Source: Prinsepia uniflora (lineage: Eukaryota; Streptophyta; Magnoliopsida; Rosales; Rosaceae). Taken from it: a stretch of 64,000 nucleotides of DNA. The DNA lies in NCBI GenBank assembly GCA_032719365.1, contig CM064863.1, positions 63,513,583 through 63,577,582 on the forward strand, written 5' to 3'. The position numbers and the translations under genes are program-made. The notes below the pieces were generated by a model. The model saw nothing but the letters and a program-made list of their open reading frames with translations, was not told the DNA's origin and ran no database searches. Shown here one piece after another: positions 1 to 12,142 of this stretch; position 1 is the first letter of the stretch; each line of letters starts with the position of its first letter.

Positions 1-160
1 TTTGGCTCCCCGAGTCAAAAGTAAACATTTTTCCCACGACCAAAGGTAAAACGGTCATTTTGCATCATCTGTTCGATTTAGCTCAACTAATCACCGATTA
101 AACTCACTAATCCTTCATTAGTCACTCATCTAATCTCGGTATTCAGGACGGGTGGTTACA
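1..160 (-). mobile_element. End of a chromovirus-type LTR (element M), cut by window edge
   Basis: The sequence closes with GGACGGGTGGTTACA. Its reverse complement starts TGTAACCACCCGTCC, the same start as the other large LTRs in this window. The element therefore lies on the minus strand and most of it is outside the window. It abuts the minisatellite directly, and the next five bases (TTCGC) would be the TSD, which cannot be tested because the other end is not visible. Confidence 0.7.
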
Positions 161-945
161 TTCGCCAAGCGAAGCCCTCAAAACCTTCACCCCACGAAGC
201 CCTCGAAACCTTCGCCCCGCGAAGCACTCGAAGCCTTCGCCATGCGAAGCACTAGAAGCCTTCGCCACGCGAAGCACTCGAAGCCTTTGCCACTCGAAGC
301 ACTCGAAGCCTTCGCCATGCGAAGCACTCGAAGACTTCGCCATGCGAAGCACTCGAAGCCTTCGTCTTCGCGCCACGCAAAGCACTCTAAGACTTCACCA
401 CGCAAAGCGCTCCAAGCCTTCGCCCTACAAAGCACACAAAGTCTTCGCCACACGAAGCATTCAAAGCCTTCACCACATGAAGCACTCGAAGCCTTCGCCA
501 CACGATGCACTCCGAGCCTTCGCCTAGCGAAGCACCCGAGGCTTTCCCCACGCGAAGCACTCGAAGCCTTCGCCACGCGAAACACTTTCAGCCTTCGTCA
601 CGCGAAGAACTCCAAACCTTCGCCATGCGAAGCACCCAAGCCTTTGCCTTCCAAAGCACACAAAGCACTCTAAGCCTTCGCCAAACAAAGCACTCGAAGC
701 CTTCGCCATGCGAAGCACCTAATCTTTTGTCCAACAAAGCATTCCAAGCCTTCGCCTCGCAAAGCAATCCAGGCCTTCGCCCTGCTAAGCACTCTAAGCC
801 TTCGCCATGCGAAGCACCCCTAAGCCTTTGCCAATTGAAGCACTCCAAGCCTCTGGCAAGCAAAACACTTCAAGCCTTTGCTCGTGAAGCATCAAAGTCT
901 TCACCCAGCGAAGCAGCCAAGACTTCGTCCCATGAAGTGCTAGCC
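161..945. repeat. 25-bp minisatellite, degenerate tandem array
   Basis: About thirty units of roughly 25 bp follow each other, with a consensus close to GAAGCACTCGAAGCCTTCGCC plus four variable bases (often ACGC or ATGC). Single-base variants are common, and one unit near 360-375 is longer. The unit is nearly self-complementary around CGAAGCCTTCG, so it gives long open frames on both strands. Because 25 is not a multiple of 3, the peptide period is 25 residues. I regard these frames as by-products. The array continues, increasingly eroded, at 4294-4590 and just after 6454. Confidence 0.9.
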
Positions 946-3900
946 TGTAAGGACCCGTCCCGAATATCGGGATTGAATATTAATTAATTATGAATTAGAA
1001 TGACTAATCGGAGATTAGTTGAGTGAAACCGGACGAAACGTGCAAAATGACCGTTTTGCCCCTGGTGTGGGCAAAATGTTGACTTTTAGTTTGGGGGGTC
1101 AAATGGACTTTGGCCGCTGACTGTGACGTAGTTCGGGACGTCACGAGTTCATAGACAGGTGGCACGTTCGATTCCGACATTCGTAGTGAAAGTTATGATG
1201 TTCGGGAGTTGAGGGGCATTTTGGTAATTTGGCATAGTAGGGGCCAAATGTTGACTTTGTGGTCGGGAAGTCCAACGGACGAGGGCCAAGGACCGTTACG
1301 TAGGTCTCGTCGATGCGAATCCAACGACAGGCGGCATGCCGAAATCGGAGATTCGACGACGAAGTTATGGTCACGGAATCGGGCTCGATTAACCGAACGA
1401 ACCGGGATTAAAATAATATTTTAATATGAACAGTACCCGGCGACTGTGCACATCCGGATGAGTGACAAGTGTCACCCATCCCTTGATTCCAGCTCCATCA
1501 CCATCATTACAACATCATCATTACAACACCATCATTTATCCTTCATCATTTCCTCCATTTTCTCCTTAATTCCCTCTTCTTTGTTTTTCTAAACCGTGGA
1601 CTTTGGGCATCAAAATTGGGGAGAATTGAGCTCCCTTTCACAACCAGCTTCGAGGGGAATTTGAGAGTTATGAGAGTGGATTAAACTGGGAAAACACTGG
1701 GGATTAATTGAAGGCTGGAGACAGAGAATCGAAAAATTTAGGAAATTGGGGGGGGGGAAATTCAAATGTCGAGTGAGGGGTCGTGTGGATCAAATTGAAG
1801 CTCACATTCAGCTTCCTGAGATTGAGACGAGTTGTTTCAAATCAAAAACGAGTTGAATTGAGGCTCATTTGGCTCTGAACGGGTTTGGTAACAGTGAGAG
1901 AAATCGAGGCTGTGTCGTGATCTTGGAGCGATCAAACGGTGTAATTGATGTGGGGATTGTGTTCCTGAGGATCCCACGATGCTTCTGGATCCATCAATTG
2001 AAGGAAAACGCTGGAGATTGACTGAACTCCATGGTTGCACAGTGACGAAGAATCGAGTTTGAGTCGTGGCGTTTGAGCCACGAATTGATGCAATTGAGTT
2101 GGGGAAAATACTTACCTGAGTCCATTGAAGCTTACTGGTGAATCAATTGAACGAAATCAAGTGATGGTTTTCGAAGGATGAACAGTGGCCGGATGTCCTT
2201 CGATTGATCAGCTGTGATCGAGAGGGTAGAGGTAATGTTTCTTGTAATTAAGTCCACAGAACTCTAATTAGACTTGAATCGAAACTGACTGAATGTTCAA
2301 TTGGTGGAATTAATGTCGAATTGACAGAAAACGAACCGGGTCGCCTCACGGGTTAAATGGCCCGTTTTACAGACAAACGGGTGAGGGAGACAGCACTGTA
2401 GCTGGCGCGTGGGTTTCACGCGCAGCCACTCACGGCGGCGCGTGGGGGCGCGTCCGGCCTAGTCTCAAGGTGAGGTCAACATGACTTTTGATCCTCCCAG
2501 TGTAACGAACAGTTTGACGTTGATTTCGGTGAAATCGGATATTGTTTCGATAATGTTTCGCGTATCCGAAGTTTTGTATTACGTTAAAAATACGTATTTA
2601 AATCCCGGAAAAATTGGGAAAAATTATATGTTGTATTTTGAGATGTTAGTAACCCTCTATAATGATTTTGGACAGGAGTTGTGATTTCCAGATTTTACGG
2701 AAAAACGTGCAGCTCGGAAACGGACCGTTTTGGACGGTGTGTGTGAGTGGACTTTGTTTTCTAACCATGATGCATGCATATATGATTTAAATGCCTTATT
2801 ATATGATTTTATATGCTTGGCCATGATTTGTGTTTCAATCCGGTAATTTCTCGGTTTTATGATTATTATATTATTATTTTGGGTGATTTTCGAGAAATTA
2901 CGAAATTTGGTAAAAATGATGTTTGGACTTGGTTTATGAGTCCGGGATTGAAATTGATTGAAAATAATGGTTGGACTCAGATTATTGAGTCATGGATTGA
3001 AAAATGACGTGGTGACTCGGGAATGAGTCAATGGTCAATTTTGTGGATTTACGTGAAAATGGCAACGGAGGTTGCAACGCATGGATTTGCGTGCTAATGT
3101 TATTTTGGGCATGAGAACCCAAGTGAATAGTGATTTTGACTCGGATTTGGAGTTACTTGTGAAATTGTGAAATTAATGATTTATTGGGATTTTATGTTAT
3201 TTTAATCAGTCTTTCGGGCACGTTTTACGAGGAACGTGCAAATGATGTTTTGGGCTAGGCCCGGAGTCTAAATGATTTCTAAAATGATGTTTTGACTTGG
3301 TTGGTGAGTCAATGATGATTTTCGGATTACTCTATTGATTTAAATGTGATTTTAACGGTTTATGTGTAAAAGGTATTTTGGGCTTGAGACCCAGTTGAGA
3401 ATGATCTTGACTTGGTATGAAGTCAAGATTTGATTGAAATATTTTGGGATGTAATTCCCGGGATGGTTTTCATTGTGATTGTGATATTCCTAGACGGTCG
3501 GTGCTTGGGGGGATTACCCAGACGACCGGAGCTTGGGGGATGTGATTGTAGGACCGGGAGTTGATCCTATGGTAGTCAGCTTTTCGGATGAGACTGAGCC
3601 TGGATGTACCACTCGGAGGTGTCTGATCCTGGGGATGTGTTCGCCAAGAGGTGACTGAGCCCGAGGGGGGTTGAGCCCAGAGGTGTTTATTCCCGAGAGA
3701 GTGACTGGATATTGGCCTACGCGTAGTGCAGATGTGATTTGTGATATTTTATGCACTTGTGAGTAGTGCGGATTGATTGGATTGATATATTTATTGTGCA
3801 CTGGTGAGTAGTGCTGATTGGTATTGATTGTGATGATGTACTGGTATTGAGTACGGATTTTTGGTCTTTGTGGCCAGGTGATTATGTTTTCACATGTGTT

Positions 3901-4293
3901 GGCCTGAGAGCCGGGATTTGATGTTTTATAACATGAACTGATTTGGTGAACATGAGTTTTATGGACCATGGGAAAATATGTTTTGATTTTATCGGTCACT
4001 CATGTTTTACGATATGCATGCAAGTTTGTGAAAACTGGAGGGTAAGATTGTATTTTGGTAAATGTTTTTATATGAGGTCATTTTTGTCCACTCACACCTT
4101 TTCTGTTTTGTGACCCTCCAGGCCGTGGTACGACGTTCGGGACTGATCGTGAGGCAGTGACAGCAGCAGAAATCCGCACAAACATCCCTTGTCTGGCAAG
4201 CACTGAAGGGGAGTTTCGGACCTTTAGTCGACTTTTCAGACGGGAGCAGGACCGGGCACGGTTTTTGACGTCCAGTTGGGACGGGTCCTGTCA
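946..4293 (+). mobile_element. Solo LTR A, chromovirus-type (3.35 kb), TSD TAGCC
   Basis: The LTR begins TGTAAGGACCCGTCCC and ends GGGACGGGTCCTGTCA. TAGCC stands immediately on both sides (941-945 and 4294-4298), so this is a complete solo LTR left by LTR-LTR recombination. It was inserted into the minisatellite. Internal landmarks shared with the other large LTRs are a GTGAGTGGAC box at 2743-2752 with TGCATGCA at 2771-2778, and the inverted pair TGCATGCA at 4015-4022 with GTCCACTCAC at 4086-4095. No coding frame of substance is present. A run of nine G is at about 1749-1757. Confidence 0.93.
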
Positions 4294-4590
4294 TAGCCCC
4301 TTGGCTCGTGAAGCATCGAAGTCTTCGACGAAAAGTGTCAACGCCTTCACCCATGAACCAATTCACGCACTCGCCCCACGAAGTGTCAACACATTCGTTT
4401 GATGAGCATCAATGCCTTCTCTCGAAGCATCAAGTCCTTTTCTCATAAAGCATCAATGTCTTCGGCCCGTGAAGTAGCCAAGCCTTCACACACAAAGTAA
4501 AGCATCGCTCACAAAGCATCAAGGCAATAGCCCCGTGACACATCAAGACAATCGCCTCGCGACACGCCAAGGAAATTTCCCCACGATGCG
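4294..4590. repeat. Eroded continuation of the 25-bp minisatellite
   Basis: Units such as CGTGAAGCATC and CACGAAGTGTCAAC continue the GAAGCA..TTCGCC theme but with many substitutions and indels. The first five bases duplicate the target of LTR A and the last five (ATGCG, 4586-4590) duplicate the target of the following LTR. This shows that both elements landed in the same older array. Confidence 0.7.
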
Positions 4591-6454
4591 TGACTACGCC
4601 CAAACTACGCATTAAATTAAACATGTAATTCGAGTGTTATGCAATTTAAACCCTTTTTGTGTAGATGTAGTATTGATAAATAGGGATCGTTCTTAACCGG
4701 GGAAATTAGGGACATTAATAATGTGTTAGTGGGAGATGAATAAAAGAATAATGAATTAAAGAATTAAATAATCAAAGAATTAAATAATCAAAGAATTAAT
4801 AATTTAAAGAATTAATGACTTAAAGAATAAAAGAATAGAGAATTAAAGAATTAAAGAATTAACTAATCAAAGAATCAATAAATTAAAGAGTAAAGGAATA
4901 AAAGAATAAAGAAATGAAAGAATCAAAGACTAATAAACTAAAAGTACGAAAGAATAAAAGAATAAAAGAATAAAGAATAAAAAGTAAAAGAATAAAAGAA
5001 TAAAGAATAAAAAGGGGGTTTTGAAAAGGTTTGCGATTATGTAAATAAGTAAAAGCATAGATAAACTAATTTTACTTCTATTCTAATTCATGTACAAGTG
5101 ATCTTCTTAAAACACAAATCTTACCAACACTCTAATAATTGCAAATATTAAAACAATCACGAAATTTTACCTTAATCGTCTTAATTACCTTCATACATTT
5201 TTCAATACTATAAATGCACCGACAGCGGACAACACTTACAATATGATTCACCTTTTGTTTTTGACTGAATGCGCCGACAGCGATCAACATTAAGTCTCTT
5301 CAATTCTACTTTAAATGCACCGACAGCGGATAAAACACTTAACAATGAATTGAAGTATGAAACACTAAAATGTATAAAATAACTAAAATTCATAAAGTAA
5401 GACACATGGAGATTGCATTTAACACTTACAAATATTAGTAAGAAAAACCTCACATATATTGAACTATAATCAAAACCAATAACAAAAATGAGAGTTTGAG
5501 TAAATGGAGAGTAATTGTTACACTTTCGAGATGGATGAAAACAATGGATTGTTATTCATACGATTCTCCGACAGCGGACGGAACCTTATGAAGATGGAGG
5601 AAATAAACTTGGAAAATATGGACTCAAACTCTAAACTTTGTATTGGAGATACTTTGCCAAAGTTTCTCTCAAAGAAGGCTCAAATGTGTGCCTCAAAGAA
5701 GGTGTGTTTCAACAAATGAATTGAAACCCTATTTATAGGTGGAGAAAGCTACCAAAAATAATATAAAAATACAATAAAAAATGTTAAATAATGGAATGAT
5801 GAGTAATAAAGATTTGTGATGATGTTTAGAAGTAGTTTGAGTTGTAAAGTTGCAAAATTGGGTTGGAAAGTGGCTTGGAAAGTGGCTGGAAATTGGGTGG
5901 AATCTGCTGGAAAAGAGGACTAGGATTTCGGCAGAGAGCTGCTGAATGGGAGGCTGGGCTGTCGGCTGGGCGGTGCTGAAAAGTGCTTCTGAGGTTCGGC
6001 AGACGCGCGCCGACTGGGAGGAAGGTACTTCGGTACATGCGCTCCGATCGCTCTCTGCAGGCTGAAGCAAGATGGCTGACGCGCTGGGCCTAGCAGGCCG
6101 GATTTTGGGGCTGGGCCAGATTGGGGTGATGGGCTGACGCGCAGTGGACGCGGGCCTGGGATTTCACGGGCTGGGCTTCAGGGATTTTGATAGATTGGGC
6201 TGAAACAGAATTTATTAATTAATTAATTTATAACTTAAATTAATTATTCCACCGAATTTTGTCCATAATTTATTCGTTATAATTCCGATCGAGGCGATTC
6301 TTTCGCCAAAATACTCCAAATTACAAACTTTATTTATCTAAACATAAAAATCACAAAATAATTTATTTTATCAATTTATTTAATATTTTAATTTAAAAGT
6401 CAAGTAAAAATGGTATAAAATAATATAAAATAATGTTCATTTAACGTCCTATCA
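4591..6454 (-). mobile_element. Solo LTR J (1.86 kb), same family as element K, TSD ATGCG
   Basis: Read on the minus strand this LTR starts TGATAGGACGTTAAATGAAC and ends in GTAGTCA. It aligns by eye along its length with the LTR of element K at 54287. Shared landmarks include the AAAAAGGGTTTAAATTGCATA block, the tract of AAAGAATAAA repeats, several CGACAGCGG-type motifs and the long acidic/GC-rich stretch at 5850-6190. ATGCG flanks it on both sides (4586-4590 and 6455-6459), so it is a solo LTR. No coding region is evident. The ORFs at 5504-5719 and 5729-6070 are chance frames. Confidence 0.88.
4738..5020. repeat. AT-rich AAAGAATAAA/AAAGAATTAA tandem tract inside LTR J
   Basis: About 280 bases consist almost entirely of short, imperfectly tandem units of the type AAAGAATAAA, AAAGAATTAA and ATAATCAAAG. 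A corresponding T-rich tract lies in the LTR of element K at about 55850-55990, so this is a feature of the LTR family rather than a local microsatellite. Confidence 0.8.
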
Positions 6455-8820
6455 ATGCGTCAAGGCAATCGCTCTGCAACATATCAACATCCTTGTTTGT
6501 CAAATCCATAATGCCTTGAACTTGCATCCTATCAACATTTGTGCTCCGTGAAGCACCATAGCACAACACTGGAAAAAATTTCAAAGACTTCACCTACGAA
6601 GGACTCGAAGCACCTCTCCAAATGAAAAAGTATAGCCTTCACCTCGAAGAGCTAAGTTGTCACCTCAAGGAACTTGATGGCTAAGTTCAATGTGGTTAAC
6701 CAAAAATGAGGAACATAGTACTCAAGAACAATCCCAAGTATGTATAGCTCGTACCCAACAAATGAACTTGTTGGACTTGGAAAAGCTACTAAGGATCGCT
6801 TCCCAACCCCACTAAGGGGAGCAACAACCGGGTCAAGTTATTACAAATCTTGGGAAAATGACTTAGTTCGCGCGACTACAAATTCCAGCACACAACTTCG
6901 AGATTCATTCGAACGTACCAAACTCAAAATTTACTTCCTCGAAGAAAGCTTGATGGCACCAAAAATTTATAGAAGTCAGCTTTCCAATGCCACCAACGAC
7001 ACTCAATTCAGAGCCAAAACGAAGTCAAAAGACCAAATTTACTGCATAAAGGTCAAATTTGCTGAAAATCACAAAACACTCAAAAAAATGGAAGGCTTCT
7101 ATTAATGAAAATTGCAGAAGTTGGCAATTCACAAGTTGCATGCTCAAACATATATTCAACACTAAGATCAAGCTATGAGCCAAGAAGAACCATGAAGCTC
7201 ATCATTAGCACTAGCATGACCTCAGAGTTTCTCCGTCAACTTATGAGCAAGCCTTGGAGGCCTTCGATGATTCCATCATGGACTTCCAGTGACGCATCGT
7301 CCGTGGCCTTCTTCCTGCAATAGGAGCAACCACTTTGGTATCACTTTCTTGGCACAGTTGGCTTCACGAAAGAAAGATCAGTGTAGCTTGGCTCTGTGAA
7401 AGCAACTCAGCCGCTGGGTGACTATGCGGAAGAAACTTCAACTTTGGGATGGAACGAAGCCATGGTACGCTTTGTACCTTCACGCCACTTTCCTCGAGAT
7501 CAATGGCCACTTTCACCGAGTAAAGTTTCAAAAGGATAGCTCCAGTAGTATCCAAAATGACGATTGTAGCTCCAACAATCCATTTCAGCATCGCTTGACT
7601 TCACAGACGTAGTGGTGGTAGCATCATCCATGCCTTGACAACCTTTGCAGTACGTGTCTTCATGTCACTCTCCTTAAGCAACGAAATGGCGACACCTCCA
7701 ACATTTCTTACTTCAAATACGTAATAGAATGAAACATCTGAGGTACCACAGGGGTATGATCGATCCTCCATTCTATGTTCTGCCTTGCTACACCCCATTT
7801 TGAGCTCAACAAGGCCTTGAAGATCAAGTTTCTGGGAGGTCATCCGTCATCCAAAACAACTCCTTGGAAAGCTTCAGTTACTTCATGGCACCACATGCAC
7901 TTCTCCTCTCATCATGGGAAACCTTGCCTTGAAGATGAATCGAATCTCGCCTTGTAGCTGCAACACACATCGCCTTGCAGCTGGAACAAGCCTCATATTG
8001 GGCTGTGACACGTCACACTCCAAGTGATGGGACTGCTCGCCTCCCCTGTTGAAAGCTTCGATGTTGGCTCCACCTACACTTAAATATGACGAGTTTGTCC
8101 ATGCGTTGAACTCTTCTACCCATCAAGCACCAGGTGCATGGTCACCTGGAAAAATCGTTTCATATCGTCTGGCGCATCACTTCCTACTCTAACCTTGTCT
8201 TGTCTTGAGTTGTGGTACACCAAGCCTTGGATGTGTAATACCTCGCCTCACACTTGCAACATACCTCGTCTTGTAGTTGCACCATGCCTCGACTCGCAGT
8301 TGTAACACCCCGCCTTACATTCTGCTGCACCTTGCCTTGTTGCGCCTCGCTTTCTACTATGGCATGACCCCCATTGCAGTGTAGTGTACCTTGCCCCAAA
8401 GTTGGAACACACCTCGCCTTGTGACACGTCTCACTTCAAGTCATGGAACTTCACGCCTCCCCCGTTGAAGGCCTTGATGTTGTATCCATCGACACTTGAA
8501 GATGATAAGTCCGTCAATGAGCCAAGCTCTTCTATCCACAAAACACCATAATCGTGTCAATTGGAAAAATGTCTTGATGTCAAGTTCGTCATCTCTTGAA
8601 GTCGAAAGCTCAAACAGGTCCCAAATATGCCACCAGATTGTCTTACGACGGTTGCTGCATAAAAATGAGTTTTTCGAGACCCCACCAAAAGTATGTCTTC
8701 ATGCATCTTGAAATGATCGTCTCGAAGAGTAGAGTGCACCACCGCTTGAATTGTTGCAAACAGATATCCACAGCTCTCAAATCCTGCAAAAGATGAAAGC
8801 TAAACAAAAGAAAAATAATA
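6455..8820. other. Unclassified region, no convincing gene
   Basis: The first 150 bases are the last eroded remnant of the minisatellite. The rest is moderately GC-balanced sequence with only short frames (the longest runs 6740-7105, 121 codons, with no recognisable motif). From about 7940 to 8410 there are repeated phrases of the type CTCGCCTTG-AGCTGCAACACA, and a larger duplication is annotated separately. I see no transposase, RT or known domain. It may be a decayed transposon interior. Confidence 0.4.
8003..8580 (+). repeat. Direct duplication of about 160 bp (8003-8165 and 8421-8580)
   Basis: Both copies run through the same series of phrases: GTGACACGTC, CACTCCAAGT or CACTTCAAGT, CGCCTCCCC-GTTGAA, a stretch beginning GATGTTG, and finally TTGGAAAAATG or CTGGAAAAATC. 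Many substitutions separate them, so the duplication is old. Between them lie shorter repeats built on CTTGCCTTG and TTGTAGTTGCA. Its identity is unknown. Confidence 0.6.
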
Positions 8821-8840
8821 TATAAAATATATATTAAAAT

Positions 8841-8855
8841 TATATATATATATAT
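8841..8855. repeat. TA microsatellite at the left border of the pararetrovirus
   Basis: A TA-dinucleotide tract, preceded by further AT-rich sequence from 8818, stops exactly where leader-like pararetroviral sequence begins. A matching (AT)13 tract sits at the other border at 19595-19620. Confidence 0.85.
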
Positions 8856-9025
8856 TGTGTTGTTAGATCAAGTTTTTCTGCAGGATCTTCTCTAGTGTGA
8901 GGAAGAGATCGCCAGCGGGCTGAGTACGCCGTTTGTAGCCGTGTTGAGGCATTGTTAAGGCGGAGAAAGTAGTAAGTCTGACGATACTTCACTTAGAGAC
9001 GAGCAAGTAGAGAAGCTCTCTTCTA

Positions 9026-9363
9026 ATGGCCAGTCTCTTTAGAACTTTTAGTAAACGATCTGTTGGTAGCAGTAGCGGTTCTAGTAGCAATGATAGAGTG
9101 ATGCGGGTTAAGAATGTGGAAGAGGTCACAATTCTTAATGTTGAAAAGGATCTAGAAAAACTGGAGTCTTCCGAAGGTCCCTACTGGTGATATCTACCAA
9201 AAGGGAGTCTTTGACTTCAAATCTGATTATTCGATCAAAACGGTGGAAAAAACCGTTTCTGTCACTGATGCTAATGCAGATTTCCATTTGCCCTCTCAAA
9301 GGCAAATAGATCAGCATCTAAGTAAAGGTCATAACTATTTGCACATAGGATTGATACAGGTTG
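9026..9363 (+). pseudogene. Pararetroviral movement protein, N-terminal part (broken)
   Basis: The first ATG of the leader-distal region is at 9026, followed by a basic, serine-rich start. The frame shifts near 9186 (a TGA at 9188-9190 closes the first frame and the next frame carries on). It then runs into the solo LTR inserted at 9364. The reading resumes at 12143 once the LTR and one TSD copy are discounted. The conserved part resembles the 30K-superfamily movement proteins of caulimovirids, which move virus between cells through plasmodesmata. The gene is not functional here. Confidence 0.75.
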
Positions 9364-12137
9364 TGTCAGGACCCGTCCCAAATAGGTCTCGATACCCGGG
9401 ACGAACCCTGCTCCCGTCTGACAATCACACTTACAGTATTAAACAAAACAAACAACCATCACACAACTATAAGCATAACTATCAGACGAAGGAGTAAAAT
9501 ATACACAACAGTCAGTCAGAGCATAGTTCTACAAAATGGGCACAAAAGTCCTACAATGCTAGTCTCGCAACGGAAGAACGTCGGAAGCTCTATGCCTCGA
9601 TATCTGCCTCAACGTTCACCCCAGCGCTATCACCACGACCTGGAGGGAAAATTTAAAAACCAAAAGTGTGAGTGGACTAGAATAACCAAAAGTTTTAAAA
9701 TCAGTTTATCATTAATTCAAGGTTAAGGAAAAATAAGAATCAGTGTTCCCTCCGTTTTTAAAACAGGCATGCCCAACGAAGTACGAGAAAATCATAACAT
9801 GAAACATCATAAGAAACAGAAACACTATAAAATCTCATAAGAAACAGATACACTATAAAATACCATAAGAAACAGAAACACTATAAAATGGCTATAGAAA
9901 TCATAGTTTCAGCATCACATCATCATTTCCGATCAAACCTGCTGGACCTATCCGAGTCATTAAACTCAATCAGGCCTTAAATGAAATCCGAGTCTTTAAA
10001 CTCCCGAGTCTTTAAACTCAAAGGCCTATGGGGGTAATATCAACATATCCGAGTCTTTAAACTCCCGAGTCTTTAAACTCAATCCGGGCCCGTCCCCCGT
10101 CAATATCAATCCGGGTCTTTAAACCCAATATCCAGATCCAGCAAATCCAATCCATATCCAGTGTAAAACCAATTCGAAATCTATCACCAAACTCGAATTC
10201 GAAATCCCCGGTTCGAAGCCCGTCCGGCGTTCCGAACCGACATTCCGAACCCAAATCCTGAAATCCATTCTTATACCCAGAAATCACACATAAACACAAT
10301 TCATATTTCATAACCCATTTATCATCATCAGAAAACATTTATAGGTTGAAACCGTAATTATAACATCAAAATCCGAAAACCATTTTTTCTCGAAAAACGT
10401 GCAACATCTCAGAAATGTCTCGAAAAACGTGCAAACTCATCAATCACATATGATCATCATTCAAAAACATAAAAACATATGTAAGATCATAAAACGTCAA
10501 TAAAACAGTTAGGCATGCTTGAAAGAAAGAAAGAGTCCACTCACAGCTCGGAACGAGTCAACCGCGCTCTGTACGCTCCTCGACCGTCTCGGGTGCCTCC
10601 CGTCCTGTCAATATGCACCAAATAGGGTCACAAACACATTAAGGATACTAACCCTAATTTCCCCAATTTTTCGGAAATTTATTAATATTTTAATCCTAAA
10701 CCCTCAACCGTTTGGATTCCCGAACAACTCCGTAACACCGTCCGATTAACCCGAAAACTATACCATTGGATTCCTTAGAACAATTAGAACCAAACTCATG
10801 TTGGAAGCTTGGCCGGAATCCTTCCCATGCGCCTCCACGCGCCGCCCAAAGTGGCTGCGCGTGGGCCTCACGCGCCTGCTACAGTGCTCCTCCTACCTCG
10901 AGCCACCCGGTTCAACACAGTTGAACCGGCGTGACCGGTTCTCCGCCGTTCACCCATCAATTCCGTCCAAATCAATCCCAAAAGCTTCGTCCCCACCTAA
11001 GCAATCTAACCATGTCCTAACATCGAAGAATCACAGCCCAAAACCTCACGACTCTCCCTCGAAAAACTGAGCCCGTGGCCCCTGTTTTGGCCGCCGGCCG
11101 CCCAGGTCCTCCCCCGGCACGGCACCACAACCACACGACTCCTGGGACCTCCAGGAGTCTCACCCTGGCCTCCTAACCTCTCGACTCTAAGCCCAACTCG
11201 ACGACTTTCGAATTGAAACTCACGGAAAAACAGGGGAAGGAAATTTACCCTTCGATTCAGTCTCCGCCGTGAGCACCGCCGCGTACCACGGTGCTTGTTG
11301 GGTTCCCTGTAACCTCCTGAGCCTCCTATTGGCTTGAATCGATCCACCACACGGCACAACCACCGCCACAGTCCACCGTCTCTCTCTGTTTTCTCCAGAA
11401 TCCAGCCGTCCACCGTTCATCCTCCGTGCACGGTTGCAGCTCCAAAACACGATCAATAGGTCACCCTCGTCTCTCTGTCACTCTCACTAGTCATCAACTC
11501 ACTCACCTTTACACGAAATCGGTCGAAGTCTCTCAAATTTTCCTCTCTGTTTTCTGAGTGTTCAAACGGGTGCACGGTTTGAACGTGCACAATGTGTGGT
11601 CGTGCACACTTAAGCTCTCCCTAGAACCCTCTAGTTTCTGCCCACGTGTCCATCATCCATTGGCTTAGCACAAAATATCCCAGCCCACTTCTGCCACTTG
11701 TCCTGATCTGATTGGGCTGAATGTACAAATTACCATTTTGCCATCACACTTCCTAGACCCATAACTACTTCATACGACGTCCGATGACAGCGTGCCGCCT
11801 GTCGTTGTACTCAGGACGTCGAGACCTATCTAACGGTCCTCGGTCTACGTGAAAATCACAAGTCCTCCAAAAAGTCAACATTTTCCTCACTTAATCAAAT
11901 TTACGGTAACGCCCTCAATCTTCCGAACGTCATAACTTTTCCTCCGATTGTCCGAATCGAACCTTCCACCTGTCTACGGACTCGTGACATCCTCAACTAC
12001 GTCACGGTCAAGGGTTAACACGCATCCGATCGGTAATTCAAAAAGTCAACTTTTCTTCACAAGGGCAAAATCGTCCTTTATATACAAAACTTTATAAAAT
12101 TACATTTTTACCCTTCCCGAAGGTACGGGTTGTTACA
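9364..12137 (-). mobile_element. Solo LTR B, chromovirus-type (2.77 kb), TSD GGTTG
   Basis: On the plus strand it starts TGTCAGGACCCGTCCC and ends GGGTTGTTACA. GGTTG flanks both ends (9359-9363 and 12138-12142), so it is a solo LTR in minus orientation inserted into the viral movement-protein gene. It is a sister copy of LTR E at 38407-41380: the termini, the hairpin array and the stretch just inside the CAGGACC end are nearly the same. It carries the boundary boxes GTGAGTGGAC (9667-9676) and GTCCACTCAC (10535-10544). The ORFs at 9361-9726 and 11006-11413 are chance frames in the LTR. Confidence 0.94.
9990..10126 (-). repeat. Hairpin array in LTR B (five 14-mers)
   Basis: Five 14-mers that can fold as short stem-loops begin at 9990, 10006, 10051, 10067 and 10113. 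On the plus strand the first four read GAGTCTTTAAACTC and the last reads GGGTCTTTAAACCC. Stem bases change together while the six-base loop stays the same. A damaged copy precedes them near 9954. Confidence 0.85.
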
Positions 12138-12142
12138 GGTTG

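Noticed and set aside
143..987. Long overlapping ORFs on both strands (up to 173 codons) with Lys/Ser/Ala repeats
   Set aside because: They come from the 25-bp near-palindromic minisatellite, which is open in several frames on both strands. There is no codon-level constraint or start context.
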